Part shown: positions 34,937 through 42,591 of the stretch, piece by piece
Numbering within the stretch: the stretch's first letter is position 1
How the letters are laid out: every line of letters begins with the position of its first letter
Assembly: GCA_965215165.1 (NCBI GenBank)
Contig: CBDCCX010000006.1
Coordinates: 310,001 to 374,000 of the forward strand
Reading direction: 5' to 3'
Origin: JANQRZ01 sp965215165
GTDB lineage: Bacteria > Bacteroidota > Rhodothermia > Rhodothermales > JANQRZ01
Length of the DNA: 64,000 bases
Notes under the pieces: model-generated
Database searches by the model: none
Told to the model about the DNA's origin: nothing
The model's input: the letters and a program-made list of their open reading frames with translations, nothing else
Translations under genes and position numbers: made by a program

Positions 34937-35320
34937 TCATCCCCACGCGTGGCGGATGCGGGCGATGACCTGGGCTTCATCCACGCTCAGCGACCCATCG
35001 GCGCGGGCGATCACGCCGAGATCAGCCAGCACGCGGTGGCGCAGCGCTGGGGTGAGGGCGTCGCCTAGCTCAGCCGTGAGGGCCTCGAGGTCGGGGTTCG
35101 CGCGCGCCGCGATAAAGGCAGTGTCTACGATGCCCTCGACGGTCGCCGGTTCGAGGTAGGTGAACCAGCGCCGCACCAGGTCGATCACGGCGCGGCGCTC
35201 CGCCGGGTCGAAGACGGTGTCCGCGCCGTAGGCCACGGCGAGGTAAAGCAGCACGAGAGTGTGGATGTGGCGGGTGTGGAGAGCCGCTTCGGGCGGGGTG
35301 GCAGACGGGAGCCTAGACAT
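34937..35320 (-). CDS. TerB-like protein
   Basis: A 127-residue all-helical protein. Acidic helix phrases such as DLGVIARADGSLSVDEAQVIARI match the TerB/DjlA-type domain, known from tellurite-resistance and stress operons and as a regulatory module. No other ter genes are nearby, so tellurite resistance should not be assumed. It lies 51 bp after the CoA-transferase gene on the same strand. Confidence 0.65.
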   Translation of the reverse strand: MSRLPSATPPEAALHTRHIHTLVLLYLAVAYGADTVFDPAERRAVIDLVRRWFTYLEPATVEGIVDTAFIAARANPDLEALTAELGDALTPALRHRVLADLGVIARADGSLSVDEAQVIARIRHAWG

Positions 35321-35371
35321 GGCGGCGAGGCAGAGAGGTGGTGGGTGGGAGGTGAAGAGAGGGCCAAACGG

Positions 35372-36559
35372 TTAGCGCGGGGCCTCGATCGTCCCCTCGC
35401 GCGCCAGCCGGTCTAGCTCGTCGTCGTCGAGGCCGAGGCGGTCGGCCAGGACGGAGCGGGTGTTGGCGGCGTAGCGCGGCGGCGGGGCGAGCGGCTCCTC
35501 TTTCTCCCCCTCGCGCCGGAAGGCGACGTGGCGCACGCCCGCGATCTCCCCGGCCCGCACGACGAGCGACCGGGCGGCGGGCTGCTCGAAGACGGCGGGC
35601 AGGTCGTGGACGGCCCCGGCCGGGACGCGCCGCTCGGCGAGGGCGTGGAGGAGGTCGTCGCGCTGCCACTGCGCGATGCGCTCGGCCAGGAGGTGCTCCA
35701 GGAACGGCCGGTTCCGCACGCGCTGCGGGTTCGTGGCGAAGCGCGGGGCCTGCGCCAACTCGCCCAGCCCGAGGACCTCGCACAGTGCCCCGAACTGCCG
35801 GTCCGTCCCGACGGCCAGCACGACGGCCTCGCCGCCGGCTGTCTCGAAGAGCGTGCCGTACGGGGCGATGTTGGGGTGCGCCGAGCCGAGCCGCCCCGGT
35901 GCCTCGCCTGCGGTGAGCCAGTTGGTCGCCTGGTTCGCCAGCGACGCGACGGCCGTCTCGAAGAGCGACACGGTGAAACGCCCCCCGCGCCCGGTCCGCT
36001 CGCGCTCGATCAGCCCGACGAGCAGCGCCTCCTTGAGCTGGTGCCCGGCCAGCACGTCGACGAGCGCGACGGGCATCTTGACCGGCGGCCCGTCGGCCGC
36101 GCCGTTGATGAACGTGAACCCGCTCTCGGCCTGGATCACGGCGTCGTAGCCCGCCCGGTCGCTGCCGGGGTAGCCGACGACCTCGGCGTAGAGCAGGCGC
36201 GGGTTGGTGGCGCTCAGCGTCTTCCAGTCCGCGCCGAGGGCCTCGGCATCGCCGGGCTTGTACGAGGTCAGGACGATGTCCGCGCGCCGCGCCAGCTCGG
36301 CCAGCAGCCGCTGCCCGTCGGCCGCTCGGAGGTTCAGCGCGAGGGACTGCTTGCCCCAGTTGGCGGCGGCGAAGTAGGCCGACCGGTCGGCGGGGTCCTC
36401 GCTCGGCAGCGTCCAGCGCCGCGTCGCGTCGCCGTCCGTGGCCGGGTTCTCGATCTTCAGGACCGTCGCGCCCAGTTCGGCGAAGAACTGCCCGGCGCTC
36501 GGCCCGGCGAGCACGCTCGCGAGCTCCAGGACGACGAGGTCGGCGAAGGGGGCAGGCAT
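35372..36559 (-). CDS. CaiB/BaiF family III CoA-transferase
   Basis: A 395-residue family III CoA-transferase, moving CoA between organic acids. Characteristic phrases: LVVLELASVLAGPSAGQFFAELGA at the N-terminus, ILTSYKPGDAEALG-type segment near 95, LLYAEVVGYPGSDRAGYDAVIQAESG with the catalytic Asp near 150-160, and PHPNIAPYGTLFETA-like AHPNIAPYGTLF near 225. Length and order are normal. The acid substrate cannot be told from sequence, and no catabolic partner gene lies beside it. Confidence 0.9.
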   Translation of the reverse strand: MPAPFADLVVLELASVLAGPSAGQFFAELGATVLKIENPATDGDATRRWTLPSEDPADRSAYFAAANWGKQSLALNLRAADGQRLLAELARRADIVLTSYKPGDAEALGADWKTLSATNPRLLYAEVVGYPGSDRAGYDAVIQAESGFTFINGAADGPPVKMPVALVDVLAGHQLKEALLVGLIERERTGRGGRFTVSLFETAVASLANQATNWLTAGEAPGRLGSAHPNIAPYGTLFETAGGEAVVLAVGTDRQFGALCEVLGLGELAQAPRFATNPQRVRNRPFLEHLLAERIAQWQRDDLLHALAERRVPAGAVHDLPAVFEQPAARSLVVRAGEIAGVRHVAFRREGEKEEPLAPPPRYAANTRSVLADRLGLDDDELDRLAREGTIEAPR

Positions 36560-36595
36560 GGGCGTCGGGGGGTGAGCAGCGGGCGCGTGGCAGCG

Positions 36596-37363
36596 CTAGG
36601 CGCTGGCGTTCTGCAGCTCGTCGTGGAGGGCGACGAACGCCTTCGAGAGCGCGTGCTTCGGGGCGAAATGGACGAGCGGCGTCGCGGCCTCGTGCGACTC
36701 GCGCATCTTCACCGACGCCGGCAGCAGGGTCTCGAGCACCGGCAGGTCCTCGTCGCGCAGCTCACCCACGACCCGGCGCGGCAGCTTGGCCCCCTTCTGG
36801 AACTGGTTGACGATGATGCCCTCGATCTTGAGCACCGGGTTGTGGTCGGCCGCCACCTCGGCGACGTTCTCGAGGAGCTGGTAGAGCGCCTGCCGGGCGA
36901 AGCTGTCGCAGTCGAAGGGGATCAGGCAGGTGTCGGCGGCGATGAGCGCCGAGAGGGTGTAGAAGTTGAAGGCCGGCGGCGTGTCGATGTAGACCACGTC
37001 GTAGGTCCCGAGCGCGTCGAGGCCGTCGCGGAGCTTGTTGATCTTGTGCTTGGCCTCGAGCCGGCTCTGGAGCCCGGTCAGCGCCGGTGAGGCGGCGACG
37101 AGGTCGAGGTTCTCGTACGGCGTGTGGAGGACGAACTCGCCGAGCCGGTCCTCCGAGAGGTGGAACGAGAGGAACTGCTCGAAGAAGCCGGCGACCGTCG
37201 TCTCGGGCTGCGCGTCGCCGAGGAGGTACTGCGTCGCGTTGCCCTGCGCGTCGAGGTCCACGAGGAGCGTGCTCTGCCCGCGCTGCGCGCTGAGGGCGGC
37301 GAGGTTGACGGCGATGCTGGACTTGCCGACCCCGCCTTTCTGGTTGAAGATGACGCGCCGCAT
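36596..37363 (-). CDS. ParA-family ATPase
   Basis: A 255-residue MinD/ParA-type ATPase. Deviant Walker A: FNQKGGVGKSS near residues 5-15; Walker A' VDLDAQGNATQYLLG; Walker B YDVVYIDTPPAFNF. The ATG at 37363 places Walker A at the N-terminus; an earlier in-frame start would add about 40 Pro/His-rich residues. No parB or parS-like site is adjacent, so it is likelier an orphan ParA that positions a cellular cargo than the chromosome partition ATPase. Confidence 0.88.
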   Translation of the reverse strand: MRRVIFNQKGGVGKSSIAVNLAALSAQRGQSTLLVDLDAQGNATQYLLGDAQPETTVAGFFEQFLSFHLSEDRLGEFVLHTPYENLDLVAASPALTGLQSRLEAKHKINKLRDGLDALGTYDVVYIDTPPAFNFYTLSALIAADTCLIPFDCDSFARQALYQLLENVAEVAADHNPVLKIEGIIVNQFQKGAKLPRRVVGELRDEDLPVLETLLPASVKMRESHEAATPLVHFAPKHALSKAFVALHDELQNASA

Positions 37364-37398
37364 AGGAGAGGAGGGGAGAGGGTGGGGAAGAAGCCGCT

Positions 37399-38595
37399 CT
37401 AATCCTGGCCTAGGCCCATCCGTTCCTGCCAGCACGCAACCACGCGGCAGTCGCGCGTGAGCAGGCGGATGCGCGTCTGCTGCCACAGGTAGCCGCCCTC
37501 AACCCAGACGCCCAACGCGGCGTCCGAGGCTTCGAACGGCCGGTCCGGCCGCGCCAGGTTGACGCTGACGAGGTTGTACGACGCCACAAGCACGACGAGG
37601 GCGATGAGCCAGCTACGCCGCCCGGCCAGCACCACGCCGAGCGCGAGCAGCACGAACGGGAGCATCGGCAGGAGGTAGCCCATGTCGAGCGGATAGAGGA
37701 GGTAGAGCGCTTCGTAGGCCAGCCCCACCACGGCGGCGAGGAGGAGGAGCGACCGGCGCTCGCGCGGCCAGCCTGAGCGAAGCCCGAGCGCGACGATCCC
37801 CGCCAGCGCGAGGGTGCCGCCCAGCCCCCAGAAGTAGATGTTCTTGTACCCCCATCGCCCGAGCCGGAGCGTCCACGTCCACAGCTCGGCCCCGCCCATC
37901 CCGGCCGGTTCGAGAAAGCCCAGCGTCCAGCCGAACTCCCACGCCGAGGGGAGATAGCACGCCGCCCCTAGCACGCCGGCTACGGCCGCGGCCTGCCCGA
38001 CCCCCGCGCGCTCGTCTCGGGCCCTCCACCACGCCCACCCCAGCACGGCCCCGACGGCGAGGACGAGCGTGAGCCGGCTTCCGATGGCGAGGGCCAGCAG
38101 CAGCCCGGCTGCGAGCCACCGCCGGTCGAGGAGCGCCAGCCAGCCGGCGAGCAAGAACCCCAGCGCCCAGACGTGGTCCATCGAGGCCGTCGCGTTCGAC
38201 CAGAACACGGGGTGCAGCGCCAGGCCAGCCGCCAGGAGAAAGCGGTGTGGCACCACCAGCCGCTCGGCGATGGAGAGAAACGCGCCCAGCGCGACGAGCG
38301 CCAGCACGAGCGTCCCGGCGTTGCTCAGCACGCTCCCGCCCAGCGCGTTCAGGACCGTCGACCCCAGCTCGGGGACGAGATACCCCGGGTTGCGCGAGCC
38401 GGCGTATCGTCCTTCCTCCAGCAACACCCGCCCCGTCCGAATGATGCGGTAGGCGTCGTCGTCCGCCCCATAACCGAGCCAGAGCCACGGCGCGTAGAGC
38501 ACGGCACAGCCGGCGAGGAAAAGGGTGCGGGGCGAGAAGCGGGTCAAACGTCGGGAGGTCGGGCAGAGGTGGCAGAAGGTACCGAGCCGGCGCAA
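37399..38595 (-). CDS. multi-spanning membrane protein, glycosyltransferase-like
   Basis: A protein of up to 398 residues with about ten hydrophobic segments. The early loop GADDDAYRIIRTGRVLLEEGRY, with acidic residues after the first membrane segment, resembles GT-C-fold (PMT/ArnT-like) glycosyltransferases. The extracytoplasmic C-terminal tail has two Cys (LLTRDCRVVACWQE). The N-terminal start is uncertain: the ATG at 38595 is plausible, but a TACCTTCT box lies inside the first codons on this strand, so a start near 38549 is possible. Function is inferred only from topology. Confidence 0.6.
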   Translation of the reverse strand: MRRLGTFCHLCPTSRRLTRFSPRTLFLAGCAVLYAPWLWLGYGADDDAYRIIRTGRVLLEEGRYAGSRNPGYLVPELGSTVLNALGGSVLSNAGTLVLALVALGAFLSIAERLVVPHRFLLAAGLALHPVFWSNATASMDHVWALGFLLAGWLALLDRRWLAAGLLLALAIGSRLTLVLAVGAVLGWAWWRARDERAGVGQAAAVAGVLGAACYLPSAWEFGWTLGFLEPAGMGGAELWTWTLRLGRWGYKNIYFWGLGGTLALAGIVALGLRSGWPRERRSLLLLAAVVGLAYEALYLLYPLDMGYLLPMLPFVLLALGVVLAGRRSWLIALVVLVASYNLVSVNLARPDRPFEASDAALGVWVEGGYLWQQTRIRLLTRDCRVVACWQERMGLGQD

Positions 38596-38604
38596 GTCGT
38601 GTTC

Positions 38605-38630
38605 GTAGGGGCGACCCTTGGGGTCGCCCT
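38605..38630. repeat. REP-like hairpin element 2 (GTAGGGGCG)
   Basis: GTAGGGGCGACCC with the complementary GGGTCGCCCT across a short TTG loop, in the intergenic gap between two leftward genes. It shares the GTAGGGGCG core with the elements at 33139-33213 and 50876-50915. Confidence 0.75.
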
Positions 38631-38660
38631 GGTCGGGATTGGCACAGGGTCACGCCTGCC

Positions 38661-39473
38661 TCAAATGCCGAGGCGCTCGCGCAGGGCCGCGAGGTAGGGC
38701 GGCATCTGGCGCATCCGGCTGCCGTACCACGAGAACAGCTCGCCGTCGACGAGCCGCACCGCCGCCCCCGGCACCGCCGCCCCCGGCACCGCCGCCCCCG
38801 GCACCGCCGCCTCGACCTCGGCCAGGTGCTTCTCGGCGAAGGGGAAAGGCTCCGACGAGAGCAGCACCGCCTCCGGCCCCGCCACCGCGATCTCCCCGAG
38901 CGTGACCTCGGGATACCGCATCCGCTCGCCGAACACGTTGCCGAGCGATGCCCGGCGGAGCACGTCGTGGATAAAGGTGTCGCCGCCGACGGTCATCCAC
39001 GGGTCGCGCCAGATCAGGTAGGCCACGCGCAGCGGCGGGCGGTCGGCGAGGGCTGCGAAGCCGCCCTCGATCTCGGCGGCCAGCGCCTCGGCCCGCTCGC
39101 GTCGCCCAACGAGCACGCCGACGGTGCGGATCATCCCGAGCGCCTCGCCCACCGTCGCCACGTCCGTGACGAACACGGGGGCCACCGCGTCGAGCGCCTC
39201 AACCTGCTCGCGGACGTTCTCCTCCAGGTTCGCCAGCACCAGGTCCGGCGCGAGCGCCGCCACGCGCTCGGCGCTGACGTTCTTCGTCCCGCCCACGATC
39301 TGCTTAGCCTCTTTCCAGCCCGCCGGGTGCACGCAGAACCGCGTCAGCCCGACCACCTCGGCGTCGAGCCCGAGGTCGGCCAGCAGCTCGGTCTGGCTCG
39401 GGACCAGCGAGACGATCCGGCGCGGCGGTGTGCGGAGGTGCAGCGTCCGGCCTCGGGCGTCGGCGCAGGTCAC
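38661..39473 (-). CDS. BtuF-like periplasmic-binding-fold protein
   Basis: A 270-residue helical-backbone binding-protein fold (BtuF/FhuD type): RIVSLVPSQTELLADLGL, VVGLTRFCVHP, KNVSAERVAALAPDLVLAN, LIWRDPWMTVGGDTFIHDVL, TLGEIAVAGPEAVLLSSEPFPF. Such proteins bind cobalamin or ferric chelates for ABC import. No signal peptide is visible at the GTG start (39473), which overlaps the mpl stop as GTGA, so it may be cytoplasmic or the start may be incomplete. A (AVPGA)n repeat lies near residue 225. No btuCD genes are adjacent. Confidence 0.8.
   Translation of the reverse strand: MTCADARGRTLHLRTPPRRIVSLVPSQTELLADLGLDAEVVGLTRFCVHPAGWKEAKQIVGGTKNVSAERVAALAPDLVLANLEENVREQVEALDAVAPVFVTDVATVGEALGMIRTVGVLVGRRERAEALAAEIEGGFAALADRPPLRVAYLIWRDPWMTVGGDTFIHDVLRRASLGNVFGERMRYPEVTLGEIAVAGPEAVLLSSEPFPFAEKHLAEVEAAVPGAAVPGAAVPGAAVRLVDGELFSWYGSRMRQMPPYLAALRERLGI
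38761..38811. repeat. 15-bp in-frame tandem repeat in the BtuF-like gene
   Basis: GCCGCCCCCGGCACC is repeated exactly three times (38761-38775, 38776-38790, 38791-38805) plus a partial copy. It encodes a repeating Ala-Val-Pro-Gly-Ala unit. Being a multiple of three, copy number can change without a frameshift. Confidence 0.9.
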
Positions 39474-40960
39474 GCGGTTTCGGTTTCTCGTTCGGCGAGG
39501 GCGTCCATCAGCTTCCGGTGCAGGCCGCCGAAGGAGCCGTTGCTCATCACGAGGGCCACGTCGTTCGGCCGGAGCGTGTCGAGGAGGTGCGGCAGCAGCG
39601 CGTCGGCGTCGGCGTAGGCGGCGGCGGGGAGGCCCTGCTCGGCGACGTGCGCGACGACCGCGTCCACGTCGATGAAGTGGTCCGGGTCGTCGTTGTGGCG
39701 GAGCGGGGGCGCGCTCAGGAAGACGGCGTCCGCCTCGGCGAGCGCCTCGGCGTAGGGGGCCTCGAAGATCTTGCGGCGGCTCGAGTTCGAGCGCGGCTCG
39801 AAGACGGCGACCGTCCGGCGGCTCGGCCACCGGTCCTGCACCGCGTGGACCGTCGCGTCGACCGCCGTCGGGTGGTGGGCGAAGTCGTCGACCACGATCA
39901 CGCCGGCGACCTCGCCGAGCACCTCCTGCCGCCGCTTCATGCCCTCGAACGAGGCGAAGGCGTCGGCGATGGCTTGGGGTGGGATGCCCTCGTCGAGCGC
40001 GACGGCGCAGACCCCGAGCGCGTCGAAGCGGTTGACCCAGCCACTCATCGGGAGGAAGATGTCGGTGAGCTCGCGCCCGTCGGCGACGAGCCGGAAGCGC
40101 TGCCCGCCCTCGACGGCGCGGATGTCGGTCGCGGTGACGTCGTCGTCCCCGCCTTCGAGCCCGAAGAAGCGGACCCTGGCCGCCGTGTGCTCGGCCAGGG
40201 CGCGGACCTCGGGGTCGTCCCCGTTGAGGACCAGCAGCCCGCCGGCGGGGAGGAGGCCGACGAAGGTGCGGAAGGCGGCGCGGTAGTCGGCCCAGTCGGC
40301 GTAGATGTCGGCGTGGTCGAACTCCATCGAGGTGACGATGGCGCTCGCCGGCTGGTAGTGCATGAACTTGGGCCGCTTGTCGAAATAGGCCGAGTCGTAC
40401 TCGTCGCCCTCGACCACGACGTGCGGGCCGGAGCCGACGGCACACGTCGCGCCGTAGCCCGTCATCACGCCGCCGATGAAGAAGCCGGGGTCGAGCCCGG
40501 CGTGGCGGAAGACGTGGGCCATCATGCCGGCGGTCGTCGTCTTGCCGTGCGTGCCGGCGACGACCAGGCTGCGCCGGCCGCGCAGGAAGAAGTGCGCGAG
40601 CGCCTCGGGGAGCGAGAGCTGGACGAGGCCGTGCTCCCTCGCGTAGGCCGCCTCCGGGTGGGTCGGCACCGACGCGTTCCCGATCACGACGAGGTCGGGC
40701 GCGGGGTCGAGGTGGGCCGGGTCGTAGCCTTCGTCGATCGTGATGCCGAGGCCTTCGAGGCGGGTGCTCATCGGCGGGTAGGCCGCCTCGTCGGAGCCGC
40801 GCACGGCGTAGCCCGCCTTCGTCAGCAGCTCGGCGAGCGCGCCCATGCCCTTGCCGCAAATGCCGACGAGGTAAACCGATTTGATGACCTCCGGGGGCGG
40901 GACTTCGGGCCGGTCGAAGAGGCGGAGGTCGGCGTCGGGGAAGTCTTCGAGGGCGCGCAT
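39470..40960 (-). CDS. mpl: UDP-MurNAc:tripeptide ligase
   Basis: A 496-residue Mur-ligase-family enzyme. It rejoins the recycled tripeptide L-Ala-gamma-D-Glu-meso-DAP to UDP-N-acetylmuramate. Nucleotide-binding N-domain VYLVGICGKGMGALA; P-loop VAGTHGKTTTAGM near residue 118; central EGDEYDSAYFDKRPKF; C-terminal HHPTAVDATV and FEPRSNSSRR, phrases typical of Mpl rather than MurC. The ATG at 40960 follows a TACCTTTG promoter box by 24 nt; an upstream in-frame GTG would precede that box. Its stop overlaps the BtuF-like gene start. Confidence 0.9.
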   Translation of the reverse strand: MRALEDFPDADLRLFDRPEVPPPEVIKSVYLVGICGKGMGALAELLTKAGYAVRGSDEAAYPPMSTRLEGLGITIDEGYDPAHLDPAPDLVVIGNASVPTHPEAAYAREHGLVQLSLPEALAHFFLRGRRSLVVAGTHGKTTTAGMMAHVFRHAGLDPGFFIGGVMTGYGATCAVGSGPHVVVEGDEYDSAYFDKRPKFMHYQPASAIVTSMEFDHADIYADWADYRAAFRTFVGLLPAGGLLVLNGDDPEVRALAEHTAARVRFFGLEGGDDDVTATDIRAVEGGQRFRLVADGRELTDIFLPMSGWVNRFDALGVCAVALDEGIPPQAIADAFASFEGMKRRQEVLGEVAGVIVVDDFAHHPTAVDATVHAVQDRWPSRRTVAVFEPRSNSSRRKIFEAPYAEALAEADAVFLSAPPLRHNDDPDHFIDVDAVVAHVAEQGLPAAAYADADALLPHLLDTLRPNDVALVMSNGSFGGLHRKLMDALAERETETA

Positions 40961-40984
40961 CGGTGGGGCGTCGTGGGTGAGGCG

Positions 40985-40992
40985 CAAAGGTA
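40985..40992 (-). promoter_or_regulatory. TAnnTTTG -7 element of mpl (TACCTTTG)
   Basis: On the minus strand TACCTTTG matches the Bacteroidota -7 consensus exactly and ends 24 nt before the ATG at 40960. It supports that ATG over the in-frame GTG at 41002. Confidence 0.6.
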
Positions 40993-41047
40993 CGGGCTGC
41001 ACACCCCGGGGGGAACGGACGCGCTGTTTTACGGCGAGTGAGTAGCC

Positions 41048-41260
41048 ATGTACCTCCTCGGTGCGCTCGCCTTGATCTGCCTGCTGAGCGCGCCGGAACG
41101 GCTAAAGAAACGCACGCGGGACCTCGTAGCAAACCCGGAGCATCACCACCCTGACTCGTTCGACCGGATGCTCATCGTGCAGGCACGCAGCGAGGGCTTG
41201 ACGATTGTGACGCCGGATGCTTTATTCTCTGCCTACGATGTTCTGACGCTCGATTGCTGA
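41048..41260 (+). pseudogene. internally deleted PIN-domain (VapC-like) toxin gene
   Basis: A 70-codon frame whose first half resembles the start of PIN toxins (MYLL, then ALICLLSAPERL and RTRDLVANPE) and whose second half resembles their end (FDRMLIVQARSEGLTIVTPDALFSAYDV). The usual first catalytic motif LLDTHAL is degenerate (LLGALAL) and the central 50-60 residues with the other acidic residues are missing. No antitoxin gene is adjacent. This is a dead remnant of a VapC-type toxin. Confidence 0.7.
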
Positions 41261-41268
41261 CGGAATCG

Positions 41269-42486
41269 CTAGTTCGCATCCCTCGGGTCTTTGGAGACGG
41301 CGGTCGTGGCGGGCGGCGGGCCGCCGGTGAGGCCGAGCTTGATGCCGGCGTCGCGCTCCTTGAGCGTCTCGTCGAGCGCGTCGTCCCCGGTCTCGTCGAG
41401 CAGGCCGAGGGCGGTGGCGCGCTCGGTCCAGCGCGTGCGCGCCAGGGCCTGCATGTCGTGCGCCGCGTCGCCCTCGTCCACGATCTCCAGCCCGAGGAGC
41501 GTCTCGACCACGTCCTCCATCGTCGCCAGCCCGGCGGTGCCGCCGTACTCGCCGACGACGAGCGCGATGTGCTCGCCGCGCTCCAGGAACCGCTCGAAGA
41601 GGCGCGGCAGCGGGAGGTCGTCCTGGACGGTCACGAGGTCGCGCTTGAACGAGCCGGCGGGCGCGTCGCCCCGGCCCTCGGCCACGGCGTGGAGGAGGTC
41701 GTCGCGCAGGACGTAGCCGCTCACGTCGTCGAGGCTTTCGGCGTAGACCGGGATCCGCGAGAACGGAGGCCGCCGGTCGATGACGGTCTGCACGGTCGCG
41801 GTTTCGGGGAAGGCCACGACGACGGTGCGCGGCGTCATCACGTCGCGCGCGGCGAGGCCGTTGAAGCGGAGGAGGCTCTGGAGGATCTGCGACTCTTGCT
41901 CCTCGAAGATGCCCTCCTCGGCCCCGATCGTGGCGAGGGCGGCCAGCTCGGCGCGGCTCACCGGGGCGTCCTTCTTGCTGCGGGCGATGAGCTTGGTCAG
42001 CACCTGGCTGAGCCAGACGAGCGGGTAGAGCACCCAGATGAACACCTTGAGGAGCCGCGCCACCGGCCCGGCGAGCGCCCGCCAGTAGACCGCCCCGAGC
42101 GTCTTGGGGATGATTTCCGAGAGCACCAGGATGCCGAGCGTGAGCACCGCCGAGAACACCCCGACGGCGTCGTTGCCGAAGTAGGCCGCGGCCTCGGCCC
42201 CGGCCCCGGCCGCGCCAATGGTGTGGGCGACGGTGTTGAGCGTCAGGATGGCCGCGAGCGGCCGGTCCACGTCCTCCTTGAGGGCCTTGAGCCGCGCTGC
42301 CGCCGTCGGGTTGTCCTTCTCCAAGGCCCCGACGTAGGCCGGCGTCACGCTGAGCAGCACCGCCTCCATCACCGAGCACAGGAACGAGACGCCGATGGCG
42401 AGGGCGACGTAGACGATGAGGAGCGTGAGCGAGCCGGAGCCCGCGCCGAGCGGCACGTCGAGGGCGAGGACGAAAGGGAGGGGCAT
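41269..42486 (-). CDS. CNNM/CorC-type membrane protein with CBS domains
   Basis: A 405-residue protein: an N-terminal CNNM (DUF21) transmembrane domain (about 1-180, with IVYVALAIGVSFLCSVMEAVLLS), then a pair of CBS domains (about 205-330, DVMTPRTVVVAF and EYGGTAGLATMEDVVETLLG). CNNM/CorC proteins bind adenine nucleotides and take part in magnesium or cobalt efflux. The C-terminus lacks the extra CorC/HlyC transporter-associated domain. It lies downstream of an NTT-family gene on the same strand with an inverted repeat between them. Confidence 0.88.
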   Translation of the reverse strand: MPLPFVLALDVPLGAGSGSLTLLIVYVALAIGVSFLCSVMEAVLLSVTPAYVGALEKDNPTAAARLKALKEDVDRPLAAILTLNTVAHTIGAAGAGAEAAAYFGNDAVGVFSAVLTLGILVLSEIIPKTLGAVYWRALAGPVARLLKVFIWVLYPLVWLSQVLTKLIARSKKDAPVSRAELAALATIGAEEGIFEEQESQILQSLLRFNGLAARDVMTPRTVVVAFPETATVQTVIDRRPPFSRIPVYAESLDDVSGYVLRDDLLHAVAEGRGDAPAGSFKRDLVTVQDDLPLPRLFERFLERGEHIALVVGEYGGTAGLATMEDVVETLLGLEIVDEGDAAHDMQALARTRWTERATALGLLDETGDDALDETLKERDAGIKLGLTGGPPPATTAVSKDPRDAN

Positions 42487-42518
42487 AGCGAGGCGGAGAA
42501 AAGAGAGAGTCCGAGAGG

Positions 42519-42578
42519 AGGATAGAGCACGGAGAACGGAAGAGGGCCCGCTATTCTCGATTTTCTATGCTCTATCCT
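42519..42578. repeat. 11-bp inverted repeat between NTT and CNNM genes
   Basis: AGGATAGAGCA at 42519-42529 and its complement TGCTCTATCCT at 42568-42578, loop 38 bp, in a locally AT-richer gap. It may be a transcript-end structure for the NTT gene; there is no U-run. Confidence 0.55.
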
Positions 42579-42591
42579 TCTGCTCCCACCC

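Noticed and set aside
34937..35320. Tellurite-resistance determinant
   Set aside because: A lone TerB-like domain without other ter genes does not support that function.
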